Origin: Prochlorococcus sp. AG-402-B19 | GTDB lineage: Bacteria > Cyanobacteriota > Cyanobacteriia > PCC-6307 > Cyanobiaceae | Length of the DNA stretch: 64,000 nt | Direction: 5' to 3' | Assembly (NCBI GenBank): GCA_003279615.1 | Contig: QCHM01000005.1 | Location: 45,792 to 109,791, forward strand | Shown: positions 1 to 8,354 of the stretch, in pieces | Layout: each line of letters begins with the position of its first letter | Position numbering within the stretch: position 1 is the first letter of the stretch | The notes under the pieces: generated by a model | What the model saw: only the letters and a program-made list of their open reading frames with translations | Database searches by the model: none | Told to the model about the DNA's origin: nothing | Program-made: the position numbers and the translations under genes

Positions 1-890
1 TTAGATAAAGATGATAACTTGAGAATATTGTCTTTTAAAATAACCATTTCAGACAAAGAGCATATATATTGTTTTTCACCACATTCAATCAAAGTATTAT
101 CTCGGTCAAGAAACAATGCTGTTTGTCTATTAATATATGATTTCGAGTCTAATAAATTATTTCTTATATCATCTTCAACTTTATTTAATCTATTCGGTGT
201 TCCCATATCATGAATATATTCAGAAGTATTGTAAGAAAAAACTCTTATTTTTTTATTAAATGCTTTAGAAACTAAATGAGAAAATATAGATGAATTCTTT
301 ATATTATCAGGAGGATCTATATCATTAAGAATAGTTTTTTTTATAAGTGAAATACCCGAATTACCTAGAAAAGCTTTTGAAGCATTTTCTATATTACATT
401 TTTCCTTAAAAAATAACTTGTCGACTAAAGATCCATTTACAACCGAAACCAAGTCTGAGTCCTCTGGATGAGAAGATGGATGTGTAACTAAAGTCAAGCA
501 TGAATCTAGATCATTGTGAAATTTGAATAATCTAGAAAGATCAAGAGAAAAAATAAGGTCACCATTAATAAACAAAAAATCATCATCTAACTTTTCTTTT
601 AGATGCCAAAGAGCACCACATTCTCCTAGTGGTTCCTCCTCCTTAAAAATATTAAAGTCTACGTTATGCTTTTCTTTAATTATATTTAACTCGTTTATTA
701 TTAAATCCTCCTTATAGGAAATGGTAACAGCTATATCAACAATATTATTTCTACTTAGTTGTTGACAACATCTTTCCAGAGTACTTATACCCTGAACAGG
801 AAACAGTGGTTTAGGAAGTCCTTTAGTAATTTCATTAAGCCTTGTACCTTTACCACCAATAGCAATTACAGCTTTAATTTTATGATTCAT
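1..890 (-). CDS. Bifunctional sugar-1-phosphate nucleotidyltransferase / HAD heptose-bisphosphate phosphatase (HddC-GmhB-like fusion), 3' end outside window
   Basis: Reading back from ATG at 890, an open frame of 296 codons runs off the left edge without a stop. Residues 1-240 are a GT-A nucleotidyltransferase: GGKGTRL near residue 12, KPLFPVQG, a PLGECGAL stretch, INGDLIF as the metal-binding aspartate segment, and MGTPNRL near the end. From residue 258 a second domain begins with FLDRDNT, the DxDxT nucleophile motif of HAD phosphatases of the GmhB/HisB type. The next genes upstream in the transcript are hddA and gmhA, separated by 6 nt and an ATGA overlap. I therefore infer that the protein removes the 7-phosphate from heptose 1,7-bisphosphate and then makes GDP-heptose. 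The nucleotide (GDP rather than ADP or CDP) is inferred from hddA. The phosphatase domain is cut by the window edge, so its later motifs cannot be checked. Confidence 0.85.
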   Translation of the reverse strand, partial: MNHKIKAVIAIGGKGTRLNEITKGLPKPLFPVQGISTLERCCQQLSRNNIVDIAVTISYKEDLIINELNIIKEKHNVDFNIFKEEEPLGECGALWHLKEKLDDDFLFINGDLIFSLDLSRLFKFHNDLDSCLTLVTHPSSHPEDSDLVSVVNGSLVDKLFFKEKCNIENASKAFLGNSGISLIKKTILNDIDPPDNIKNSSIFSHLVSKAFNKKIRVFSYNTSEYIHDMGTPNRLNKVEDDIRNNLLDSKSYINRQTALFLDRDNTLIECGEKQYICSLSEMVILKDNILKLSSLS

Positions 891-896
891 AAATAA

Positions 897-1886
897 TTAA
901 AAGCTGGTTACTTCGATTCCATTTTCCGACATAGTAGCCTTAAAAAAATTATCAATTCCAAGAGCATTAAACTCTTTTTTTAATACCTCTTCAGAGATCT
1001 TGGAACTTAAAAGAAAATAACCACCTGATCCTGCTCCTAGCAATCGTATCCAATTATTAGGAATCGTATTGATTTTTTCATATTGTTCATTAAGTGAGTT
1101 ATCCATTACATTAGTCATTTTTTTCTTTATTAACCAGGTATTCCTAATAGAATTATGAAGCTCAGACTCAATATGATTTTCATCAGTTGAATTCAAATTA
1201 AGGAATGATTCTGTAATTTCTCTTATTTCTAAAAGATTTCTAGGTGTCTCAGGATCCTCTTTTATAGAGGAAAGTACATTATCAGCTGAACGTGTTTTAG
1301 AGCTAGGTATCAAATATAAATCACTTATCACTCTATTTATAACATTCAAAGTATTTACCGATAAACTTAATTTAGAAACTCCTGCATTGGGTAAAAACTT
1401 AAAAGCAGAAATTCCACCACTAGCACTAATAAACTGATCTTGTCTTCCAATAGGTTTTCCCAATCTATTTATCTCAATTTCAGAAGCAAGTTGAGCTAAT
1501 TCATAAGGATTATTCTTTATTCCCTGACTTGCTTTTAATACAGCCAAAAATGAAATCAAAAAAGATGATGAACCTCCTAAACCAGAACCCCCACTGGCAA
1601 AACCATATGAACTCATTTCTATCATTTTATTATAATTTGTTATCAACAAAGCTTCTCTTATTAAAGAGTGGGCAATATTATCTACATCACAATATTCTTC
1701 TCGAGTCGAATAATTAAGAACCCCCCTAAGTGAATTAGGAGGTAAGTTATTAATAACACTGTAGGAAAATTGATTAAGAGAATAACCAACAGAATAACCA
1801 AAGCCATATTGATTAACAAACCAATCAAGATCAGTACCTCCACCAAGAAGTGATATCCTATATGGCGATTTCCCAATGTATATCAT
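897..1886 (-). CDS. hddA: D-glycero-alpha-D-manno-heptose 7-phosphate kinase (GHMP family)
   Basis: This 329-residue protein has the layout of HddA kinases: an N-terminal KSPYRISLLGGGTD sugar-binding motif at residues 6-19, the glycine/serine-rich GHMP phosphate loop GGSGLGGSSS near residue 98, and GRQDQF near residue 148. It should phosphorylate D-glycero-D-manno-heptose 7-phosphate at C1 in the alpha configuration, feeding GDP-heptose synthesis. Its ATG overlaps the gmhA stop in an ATGA arrangement, and the fused HddC-GmhB gene follows 6 nt later, so the three form one transcription unit. The family can be confused with other sugar GHMP kinases such as fucokinase-like enzymes, but the neighbouring gmhA and phosphatase/nucleotidyltransferase make HddA by far the best fit. 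Confidence 0.9.
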   Translation of the reverse strand: MIYIGKSPYRISLLGGGTDLDWFVNQYGFGYSVGYSLNQFSYSVINNLPPNSLRGVLNYSTREEYCDVDNIAHSLIREALLITNYNKMIEMSSYGFASGGSGLGGSSSFLISFLAVLKASQGIKNNPYELAQLASEIEINRLGKPIGRQDQFISASGGISAFKFLPNAGVSKLSLSVNTLNVINRVISDLYLIPSSKTRSADNVLSSIKEDPETPRNLLEIREITESFLNLNSTDENHIESELHNSIRNTWLIKKKMTNVMDNSLNEQYEKINTIPNNWIRLLGAGSGGYFLLSSKISEEVLKKEFNALGIDNFFKATMSENGIEVTSF

Positions 1887-2509
1887 GCCACAACATCCTC
1901 AATAGTTCTTTTATTGTATTTAGCAATTCTTTCGTTTATAGTATCATCATTTTTAATGCATTCGTTATATAAAAACTGCTTAATATAATGGAAAATAGAT
2001 AATTGACAATCTTCTGCGATTTCCATATCATTGTAATTTATATGAATAGGAATATCAACAATTTCTTTCAATCTTCCTCCATTATAAGCCGTAACTGCGA
2101 CTTGCTTAATACCGACTTTTTTCGCTTCCATTGCAGCTTTTACAAGGTTAACAGAATTACCACTACCAGATAAATATACAATTAGATCTTTTTTATTTAT
2201 AGTTCTACCAATTAATAATTGATATACTTGACTAAAGTCAAGATCATTTGATGCAGCTGTTAAATAAGAAATATTTTCAATAGGGCAAGATAATTTTAGG
2301 GATGTTCCCAGCAAGGCAAAAGTTTTTTGATAATCACCTACTATATGTTGTGCATTAGAAGCACTTCCTCCATTCCCAATAAAGAAAATTTGAGATTTTC
2401 CATTTAAACGCTCTAAAAATTCTTTTTTTAATAGATCTATATTGGTCTGTTCAATAGTTTCTAATGCTACAATTAATTTTTCTGCATATTTAGAAAACAA
2501 AACTACCAC
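1883..2509 (-). CDS. gmhA: Sedoheptulose 7-phosphate isomerase
   Basis: A 208-residue SIS-domain isomerase. The FIGNGGSASNAQH segment near residue 43 is the phosphosugar-binding loop typical of GmhA, and a second SIS motif, YLSGSGNS, lies near residue 110. It converts sedoheptulose 7-phosphate from the Calvin or pentose phosphate cycles to D-glycero-D-manno-heptose 7-phosphate, the first committed step of nucleotide-heptose synthesis. It is the first gene of the gmhA-hddA-HddC/GmhB operon, and its stop overlaps the hddA start by 4 nt. The length matches the family. The N-terminal helix is a little longer than in many homologues, so a start a few codons downstream cannot be excluded. Confidence 0.9.
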   Translation of the reverse strand: MVVLFSKYAEKLIVALETIEQTNIDLLKKEFLERLNGKSQIFFIGNGGSASNAQHIVGDYQKTFALLGTSLKLSCPIENISYLTAASNDLDFSQVYQLLIGRTINKKDLIVYLSGSGNSVNLVKAAMEAKKVGIKQVAVTAYNGGRLKEIVDIPIHINYNDMEIAEDCQLSIFHYIKQFLYNECIKNDDTINERIAKYNKRTIEDVVA

Positions 2510-2559
2510 CTTAGTTTATACAGTCAATATTAACACATATAAAAATTCGATACAAACAA

Positions 2560-3393
2560 TCAATAGATGTCAGATTGAAAATCCTCAAGAAAATTTGCAC
2601 AAGTAATAATTAGGCCTGAATCATTAAGTCCTGAAATATGGTCGAATAGCTTCTTATCTAAATTATAGATACCTTTTGTCAGAGAATGAAACTCATTATC
2701 CTCAATACTCTCTTTTTCAATTTTGTCTTTAGAATTTGTTATATTAATACGTGAAAAGTTCTCGTTATTTTTCTTTAAAAGTATATCGTCTAAATATTCT
2801 ATAGATGAAATATTTAATCTGAAATCCATAGGCAAACAATAATCATCAATTATTTGTTTTACTAAATAGGTAATAGGGGTGATATGTTTATCAAATTTTG
2901 ATAAAGGAAAAGGTTTATTTAAAAAATCATCTTGAAGTATAAATTCACCTATATAAGAACAAAATTCCTTGAATGATGAACTCGATGAGACTCTTTTACC
3001 TATGCCAGCATAATTGACTATATTACTTTCCAAAAAGTATCCGAAAGGAAACTCCTTTTTATTTAAAACCTTTTGCTGATAAACAGAGTACAATCTAGAC
3101 AAAGGATCTCGGACAATTAATCGGATAGGCTTATTAGAATTAATTATTCTATCTCTTTTAGTAGATAATGAAATAGTATGTACAGGCCGCCACTTAGAAT
3201 ATCTATGAATTACTTTATATCTATTTGAAGAAAGAGATATAAAATGCTTAATTGAACTAGATCCAACCTTGGGGATATCAAAAAAAAATTCATTGTTTAA
3301 TTCAAGAATACCTACATTATCAAGAAAGAAGGATTGATATAAAACCTTATCTAGGAAAAGTATTTTTTCAATTGAATTTAAAAATATATTCAT
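2560..3393 (-). CDS. Sulfotransferase family protein, probably acting on carbohydrate
   Basis: A 277-residue protein with the two PAPS-binding signatures of the sulfotransferase-2/carbohydrate group. IPKVGSSSI near residue 40 is the 5'-phosphosulfate loop, and RDPLSRLYSVYQQK near residue 96 is the 3'-phosphate-binding RDPxxRxxS motif. There is no signal peptide or membrane anchor, unlike Golgi homologues, so it should act in the cytoplasm on a glycan precursor. It lies 50 nt upstream of gmhA on the same strand and is divergent from the glycosyltransferase-like gene to its right. The inferred role is sulfation of the surface polysaccharide made by this island. The acceptor cannot be read from the sequence. 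Confidence 0.75.
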   Translation of the reverse strand: MNIFLNSIEKILFLDKVLYQSFFLDNVGILELNNEFFFDIPKVGSSSIKHFISLSSNRYKVIHRYSKWRPVHTISLSTKRDRIINSNKPIRLIVRDPLSRLYSVYQQKVLNKKEFPFGYFLESNIVNYAGIGKRVSSSSSFKEFCSYIGEFILQDDFLNKPFPLSKFDKHITPITYLVKQIIDDYCLPMDFRLNISSIEYLDDILLKKNNENFSRINITNSKDKIEKESIEDNEFHSLTKGIYNLDKKLFDHISGLNDSGLIITCANFLEDFQSDIY

Positions 3394-3445
3394 TAGACAA
3401 ATGCAAGATATAAATTATATTATAGTTATTCAATAGAATATGTAA

Positions 3446-4144
3446 ATGAACAATATTGATGCAGTCCTAATGGTTGGGCCTAAAGAATTGATACCAAAGA
3501 AAACATATGGTTCATGGGAAAAATACTATAAAAATCTTTTTTATACAAAGCAAGAAAGAATTGACAATGTTAATTCAACATGGGTTCAAGAACTAAAAGT
3601 TTGCATAAAGAAAACTACAAGTGAATTTATATTAATATCACCATATGATTTTATTTGTTTGGCAGCTATACCGCCAGGTTTTATAAATTCCTTAAAAAAT
3701 TTAAATGCAGATTATTGCAGGTTGGTTCTAAGACCTGGAGTAAAAACAAAAACAAAAGGTATTATGTTTGAAAATCATGAATTATTTAAACTAGAATTAA
3801 ATAATGACTATTCGATAAATCTTCAGCCATCAATATGGCGAAGTGGATACATTTATAAAATACTATCTAATAGCGAAATAGAAAAATTAAGCATATGGGA
3901 GTTTGACAGATTTCTATACAAATACCTAACCAAGAATCAAATTAAAAATTCATATGTTTCTAGTTTTAAGAAAAGAATACTAAGCTCACATTACGTCAAA
4001 AAAGGTAAGCAGTTTAGGAACTTTGATCATAAATCAAGCACATTATACCCTTCTAGTATTAAAGAAATTCTTGAATACAATATAAAACTAGAAATACAAA
4101 AGAAATTAGATTTTATAATACATAAAATAAATACGATATTTTAA
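3446..4144 (+). CDS. Glycosyltransferase-like hypothetical protein
   Basis: I do not recognise this 232-residue protein with certainty. It is soluble and basic at its C-terminus. The order TTSEFILISPYDF (residues 58-70) followed by LQPSIWRSGYIYKIL near residue 128 and a WEFD motif near 152 resembles small GT-A-like polysaccharide enzymes that carry an acidic patch followed by a W-x(n)-W-E-F-E signature. Here the usual DD pair of the acidic patch reads SPYD, so metal-dependent catalysis is uncertain. It lies alone on the plus strand between two minus-strand genes and ends 18 nt before a convergent membrane-protein gene. The island context supports a role in glycan assembly or modification. Confidence 0.5.
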   Translation: MNNIDAVLMVGPKELIPKKTYGSWEKYYKNLFYTKQERIDNVNSTWVQELKVCIKKTTSEFILISPYDFICLAAIPPGFINSLKNLNADYCRLVLRPGVKTKTKGIMFENHELFKLELNNDYSINLQPSIWRSGYIYKILSNSEIEKLSIWEFDRFLYKYLTKNQIKNSYVSSFKKRILSSHYVKKGKQFRNFDHKSSTLYPSSIKEILEYNIKLEIQKKLDFIIHKINTIF

Positions 4145-4162
4145 ATCAGTATAAATTCATAG

Positions 4163-5299
4163 CTATATGTTCTTTTTATTAATGCATAGTACTAAATAAG
4201 ACATAGGTATTTGAATTGTTAATAATTGTCTTGTGATTTCTTGAACTCTGAGACCAACAAGAAAAGAAGTTAATAAAAGGGCATAAAGATATTTATTTTG
4301 AAAGATATCGGAAATAATATTTTTATTTACTCTAATAATCCTATTAGACCAAAAGATCATTCTATATATACCTAGAACAGAAAGAGGGATCAAAGATACC
4401 CTATAAAAAGTACTAATACTAAAAAGATTAGTTATATTAAATAAATTCAATATTGACATAGGGAATGGAACAGAAAGAGTATAAGGTAATGACAAAAGTC
4501 TTTCAAACAAAGAAACATCTATACTAGATTTACGGTTACCAAAAGAAGTCAAAGTTGAAAAAAGATCGCCTCCAAATAAATTATATATATGATATATTAA
4601 TAAAATAATTATTATAATTAAAAAATAAAAGGCTAAAGAATAGTACTTGATTTTTTTACGAAAAATTAGCTCAGCCAATTGTAAACCAATAATTATTGAA
4701 AGCATTATCGCAAACAGACCTGGCCTGCCTAAAACAACGGAAGCAGTGGATACAAAAACCAAGTATAGCCTTATTAAATCAGCAAAAAAATGCTTGTATG
4801 ATTGACCAAAAAAACCTGAGAATCTTCTACCATTAGCCAAGTAGCTATAAAATACAAGACAAAAGATAGTAGGTATTTCTTTGTTAACTGTTACTGCAAT
4901 TGTAGACAAATAAGGAATTATTAGTAAATTCCATTTCCAATCTAATTTATCTGATATTAATCGATAAATCTCAAAAATAGTTATAATATTAAACAATATT
5001 ATAGCATAAGGAATAATATTATTAGGTAGGCCAATTAAACGTGGTAAAAATATTAAAGTCTCTAACATCTGCCCACCATGGTAAAAGAATAATGACCTTC
5101 CTTCGACTATTGATCTCTCGTATTTTGCCGTATCGTCAAGATAATCAATCTTAAACTTAGTGAATTTTCCTTTATCTATTAGGTCATAGTCTCGTAAATC
5201 TAAAGAATAAATCAAATCAGAATAAAAATATCTATATACAAAGCAGAAAAGAAAGAACACACATAATAGAATAAATGCTTTTTTGTCAAATTTAATCAT
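4163..5299 (-). CDS. Polytopic membrane protein, candidate glycan polymerase or membrane transferase
   Basis: A 378-residue protein with about nine or ten hydrophobic segments, starting with a membrane helix at residues 9-28 followed by a roughly 50-residue polar loop. A VNKEIPT segment sits at the start of one central helix, and a GLRVQEITRQ segment lies near the C-terminus. This overall shape is shared by Wzy-type O-antigen polymerases, EpsG-like proteins and GT-C enzymes, and I cannot separate them by eye. It converges with the glycosyltransferase-like gene on the right and stands alone as a transcription unit. A polymerase is expected in an island with an initiating sugar-phosphate transferase, so Wzy is a reasonable but unproven guess. 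Confidence 0.5.
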   Translation of the reverse strand: MIKFDKKAFILLCVFFLFCFVYRYFYSDLIYSLDLRDYDLIDKGKFTKFKIDYLDDTAKYERSIVEGRSLFFYHGGQMLETLIFLPRLIGLPNNIIPYAIILFNIITIFEIYRLISDKLDWKWNLLIIPYLSTIAVTVNKEIPTIFCLVFYSYLANGRRFSGFFGQSYKHFFADLIRLYLVFVSTASVVLGRPGLFAIMLSIIIGLQLAELIFRKKIKYYSLAFYFLIIIIILLIYHIYNLFGGDLFSTLTSFGNRKSSIDVSLFERLLSLPYTLSVPFPMSILNLFNITNLFSISTFYRVSLIPLSVLGIYRMIFWSNRIIRVNKNIISDIFQNKYLYALLLTSFLVGLRVQEITRQLLTIQIPMSYLVLCINKKNI

Positions 5300-5437
5300 T
5301 TCTTGAGTTCTTTATTGTTATTATAAAGCTGAGCAAGAGAAATAATCATGTTCTATCAAATCTCTTTGATAATTAAATAAGAATCTATCAATATATTTAT
5401 AGACATGTTAATATACATATTCAATCTTTTGTGAGAA

Positions 5438-6223
5438 ATGACTTATATATTCGTTTTATCTTTATTATCACTAAGTATCGTCTACTGGTTTGAGTCCTTG
5501 GGTTTTCTATTTAGATCCGCAGGATTTAAATGTAATAATCCTGTGACTGGTTATAGCCTACAAAACAGTCTTGGCTTCGCCTCAAGATTCTTCGTTTTAC
5601 TTTTTTCTCCAGTATTTGCTTTTCTTGCTGATACAAAAAATATAGATTTAAGTATTGCTATATTAGTTATTTTTTACTTATGCATAATATCTTTACTATA
5701 TATTAATTTATCTTTAGAAAAAGAAATTGTTAATATTCTAAGTAGAGTCGTAAAGCAAGTAATGAATGGCTCCAATCTATTGAGTGCTATATATCATGAA
5801 AAAATACTTATAGACATTTTCAAACTTCCAATCTTAATTTTCAAAAAGAAAGGCAAGATTGTTAATTCAAATTCCAAAATAGATCTATCTGTCTTAACAA
5901 GTATAGAAAGAAGGTTTGCGAAACGACATTTATCAATTTATTCTTACACATATATACCTTTCTATTCCTGTTGGTCATTGATTTCAGTAATGATTATGCA
6001 AGTTCCAAGTAAACCTGCTTTCTTTATTTCAATGTCTACTTTCTTGACCTTATCTAATACTATTTATCAAAGCGTATATTTCGATCCTTGGATAAGTCAA
6101 TATTCAAACAATCCAGAATTAAGTTGCAATATTTATACTTTACTACAAAGAAAAAAACTTATTAGCTCATTTTATTCATTTATAATTTGTCTTGGAATAC
6201 TAATTATATTTAATTACTTCTAA
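5438..6223 (+). CDS. Membrane protein resembling the Amj (DUF2837) lipid-linked precursor flippase family
   Basis: A 261-residue protein with about six membrane segments. The N-terminal third carries an ARxAG-like FRSAGF motif, a serine- and asparagine-rich helix, a SRF residue pair and a PVFAFLAD segment, an order that reminds me of the Amj/DUF2837 family. The family's founding member is an alternative lipid II flippase of Bacillus subtilis. The central 80 residues form a cytoplasmic loop with a DIFKLPIL segment. If this is correct, the protein could flip a lipid-linked glycan intermediate across the membrane. No MOP-family Wzx gene is visible in the window, which makes a replacement flippase interesting. 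The assignment rests on pattern resemblance only. Confidence 0.45.
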   Translation: MTYIFVLSLLSLSIVYWFESLGFLFRSAGFKCNNPVTGYSLQNSLGFASRFFVLLFSPVFAFLADTKNIDLSIAILVIFYLCIISLLYINLSLEKEIVNILSRVVKQVMNGSNLLSAIYHEKILIDIFKLPILIFKKKGKIVNSNSKIDLSVLTSIERRFAKRHLSIYSYTYIPFYSCWSLISVMIMQVPSKPAFFISMSTFLTLSNTIYQSVYFDPWISQYSNNPELSCNIYTLLQRKKLISSFYSFIICLGILIIFNYF

Positions 6224-6243
6224 TAATAATTTTAAGTCTTAAA

Positions 6244-7218
6244 TCAAAGTCTTATGGAACCACTATCTAATCTAGAAATATAATCATTTATCGTAAGCTC
6301 TATACCTTTATTAATATTAATTTTTGGTTTCCAACCTAACTTTAATATTTTCGTTATGTCTAATAATTTTTTTGGCGTTCCATCAGGTTTACTTTTATCC
6401 CATAAGATATCCCCTTCGAATTTAGTAGCTTTTGAAATTTTACTAGCCAATTTTTTAATTGTTAGATCCGAGCCAGTTCCTACATTAAGAATTGCTGTCT
6501 CAATTTTCTTAGGTGACCAGCTTTCAAGTACAAATACAGTAGCATCACCTAAATCATCTACGTGTAAAAATTCTCTTTCAGGGCTACCGCTACCCCAGCA
6601 TGTAACATGCGAATGATTATTTTCTTTCGCCTCAATAAATCTACGAATCAAAGCAGCCATAACATGGCTATTTATTAAATGGTAATTATCTCCTGGGCCA
6701 TATAAATTTGTGGGCATAAGACTTATTGCATCAAATCCATATTGATTTCTTAATGCGGAGCATAGTTTGATACCAGAAATCTTTGCAATAGCATAAGCTT
6801 CATTTGTTTTCTCTAATTCACCTCTTAATAAATAATCCTCTTTAATAGGCTGGGGAGATGATCTTGGATAAATGCAACTACTACCTAAAAATAGAAGTCT
6901 ACGAGTTTTATTTTTCCAAGCTGATTCTATTACATTAATTTGGATCTTTAAATTCTCTAATAAAAATTCTGTAGGGAAAGAATTATTTGCATAAATACCG
7001 CCAACTTTTGCAGCTGCCATAATAACAACATCAGGTTTATTTTTCCTAAACCACATATCAACTGCTAAAGAATCAGTTAAATCAAGATCAGATTTATTAA
7101 TAGTTAAAATTCTTGTATAGTTATTTCTTTTTAATGCCCTACAAATTGCACTTCCAACCATACCATTATGACCAGCAACAAAAATGCTAAAGTCTTTTTC
7201 AATAAGGGGGGATTTCAT
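6244..7218 (-). CDS. fcl: GDP-L-fucose synthase (GDP-4-keto-6-deoxymannose 3,5-epimerase/reductase)
   Basis: A 324-residue extended SDR. The NADP-binding motif is GHNGMVGS at residues 15-22, AAAKVGGI is present, the catalytic serine lies in GSSCIYP, and YAIAK supplies the catalytic Tyr and Lys of the YxxxK pair. MPTNLYGPGDNY and SPEREFLHVDD are characteristic of WcaG/Fcl. It converts GDP-4-keto-6-deoxy-D-mannose to GDP-L-fucose. It lies 38 nt downstream of gmd, whose product is its substrate. In a neighbourhood that also makes GDP-heptose it could instead, or also, reduce the keto-6-deoxyheptose analogue, as paralogues do in Campylobacter capsule synthesis. That alternative is inference. Confidence 0.9.
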   Translation of the reverse strand: MKSPLIEKDFSIFVAGHNGMVGSAICRALKRNNYTRILTINKSDLDLTDSLAVDMWFRKNKPDVVIMAAAKVGGIYANNSFPTEFLLENLKIQINVIESAWKNKTRRLLFLGSSCIYPRSSPQPIKEDYLLRGELEKTNEAYAIAKISGIKLCSALRNQYGFDAISLMPTNLYGPGDNYHLINSHVMAALIRRFIEAKENNHSHVTCWGSGSPEREFLHVDDLGDATVFVLESWSPKKIETAILNVGTGSDLTIKKLASKISKATKFEGDILWDKSKPDGTPKKLLDITKILKLGWKPKININKGIELTINDYISRLDSGSIRL

Positions 7219-7256
7219 TTATTTAAGCTTACTTAATCTCATAAGAAATTTTTTTG

Positions 7257-8354
7257 TCAACAAGAGTCATTGGAATTCTCTTTATGTTCTTTCATAATCA
7301 ATTCAAGAGTTGCTTCTTTCTTGTCAGAAATAACCATTTCTTCAATAAGTTTATCTAATTCGATTTTTGGTTTCCAACCTAATTCTTCTTGAGCTTTTAT
7401 AGCATTTCCAAGAAGAGAATCGACCTCAGTTGGTCTAAAATATCTTGGGTCAATTTTAATAACTACTTTGTTATTATCCAATCTTCTACCAATCTCATCT
7501 ATTCCTTCTCCTTCCCAAGAAATACCACCCCATCCTAATTTTTCTGCTGTGATTTCTATAAATCTTCTTACTGATTCTTGTTTATTAGTAGCAATAACAA
7601 AATCTTCAGGTTGATTTTGCTGAAGCATTAACCATTGCATTTCAACATAATCTTTTGCATGCCCCCAATCTCTGAGTGAATCAATATTTCCCATATATAA
7701 AAAGTTTTCCAAACCAACTTCTATCCTTGATAAACCTCTTGTTATTTTTCTAGTGACAAAAGTCTCCCCCCTTCTTGGAGACTCATGATTAAACAAAATC
7801 CCATTACATGCAAACATTCCATAAGATTCTCTATAGTTAATAGTTATCCAATATGCATAAAGCTTTGCCACTGCATATGGAGATCTAGGATAAAAAGGAG
7901 TGGACTCACTCTGAGGGATTTCTTGAACCTTCCCAAAGAGCTCAGAAGTGGAAGCTTGATAGATTCGAGTCTTCTTAATAAAATTCAATGCTCTTACTGC
8001 TTCTAATATTCTCAAAGTACCCAAAGCATCACAATTAGCCGTATATTCAGGTGCTTCAAAGCTAACAGCAACATGACTTTGGGCACCTAAGTTGTAAATT
8101 TCATCTGGTTGTATTTTTTGGATTAAATTAAAAATATTAGTACTGTCCGTTAAATCTCCATAATGTAAATTAAAACAAGAATCTTCTATATGAGGATCTT
8201 GATAAAGGTGATCAATTCTAGAAGTATTGAAACTGCTTGAGCGCCTCTTTATCCCATGAACCACATATCCCTTACCGAGTAAAAATTCGGCCAAATAGCT
8301 GCCGTCCTGACCTGTAATACCTGTTATTAAAGCGGTTTTTCTTAAATTATTCAT
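7257..8354 (-). CDS. gmd: GDP-mannose 4,6-dehydratase
   Basis: A 365-residue SDR matching Gmd throughout. [12 protein letters not shown] at residues 13-24 binds NADP. STSELFG carries the catalytic threonine and glutamate, and YAVAK carries the Tyr-Lys pair. [18 protein letters not shown] is the diagnostic GDP-mannose dehydratase segment. The enzyme makes GDP-4-keto-6-deoxy-D-mannose, the substrate of the following gene fcl. Its start codon abuts the stop of the upstream sugar-phosphate transferase, so wbaP-like, gmd and fcl form one minus-strand unit. manC, about 16 kb away in the same island, supplies GDP-mannose. Confidence 0.95.
   Translation of the reverse strand: MNNLRKTALITGITGQDGSYLAEFLLGKGYVVHGIKRRSSSFNTSRIDHLYQDPHIEDSCFNLHYGDLTDSTNIFNLIQKIQPDEIYNLGAQSHVAVSFEAPEYTANCDALGTLRILEAVRALNFIKKTRIYQASTSELFGKVQEIPQSESTPFYPRSPYAVAKLYAYWITINYRESYGMFACNGILFNHESPRRGETFVTRKITRGLSRIEVGLENFLYMGNIDSLRDWGHAKDYVEMQWLMLQQNQPEDFVIATNKQESVRRFIEITAEKLGWGGISWEGEGIDEIGRRLDNNKVVIKIDPRYFRPTEVDSLLGNAIKAQEELGWKPKIELDKLIEEMVISDKKEATLELIMKEHKENSNDSC

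Noticed and set aside
523..717. 64-codon plus-strand frame over the left-edge region
   Set aside because: It lies antisense to the nucleotidyltransferase domain, whose motifs are clear on the minus strand.
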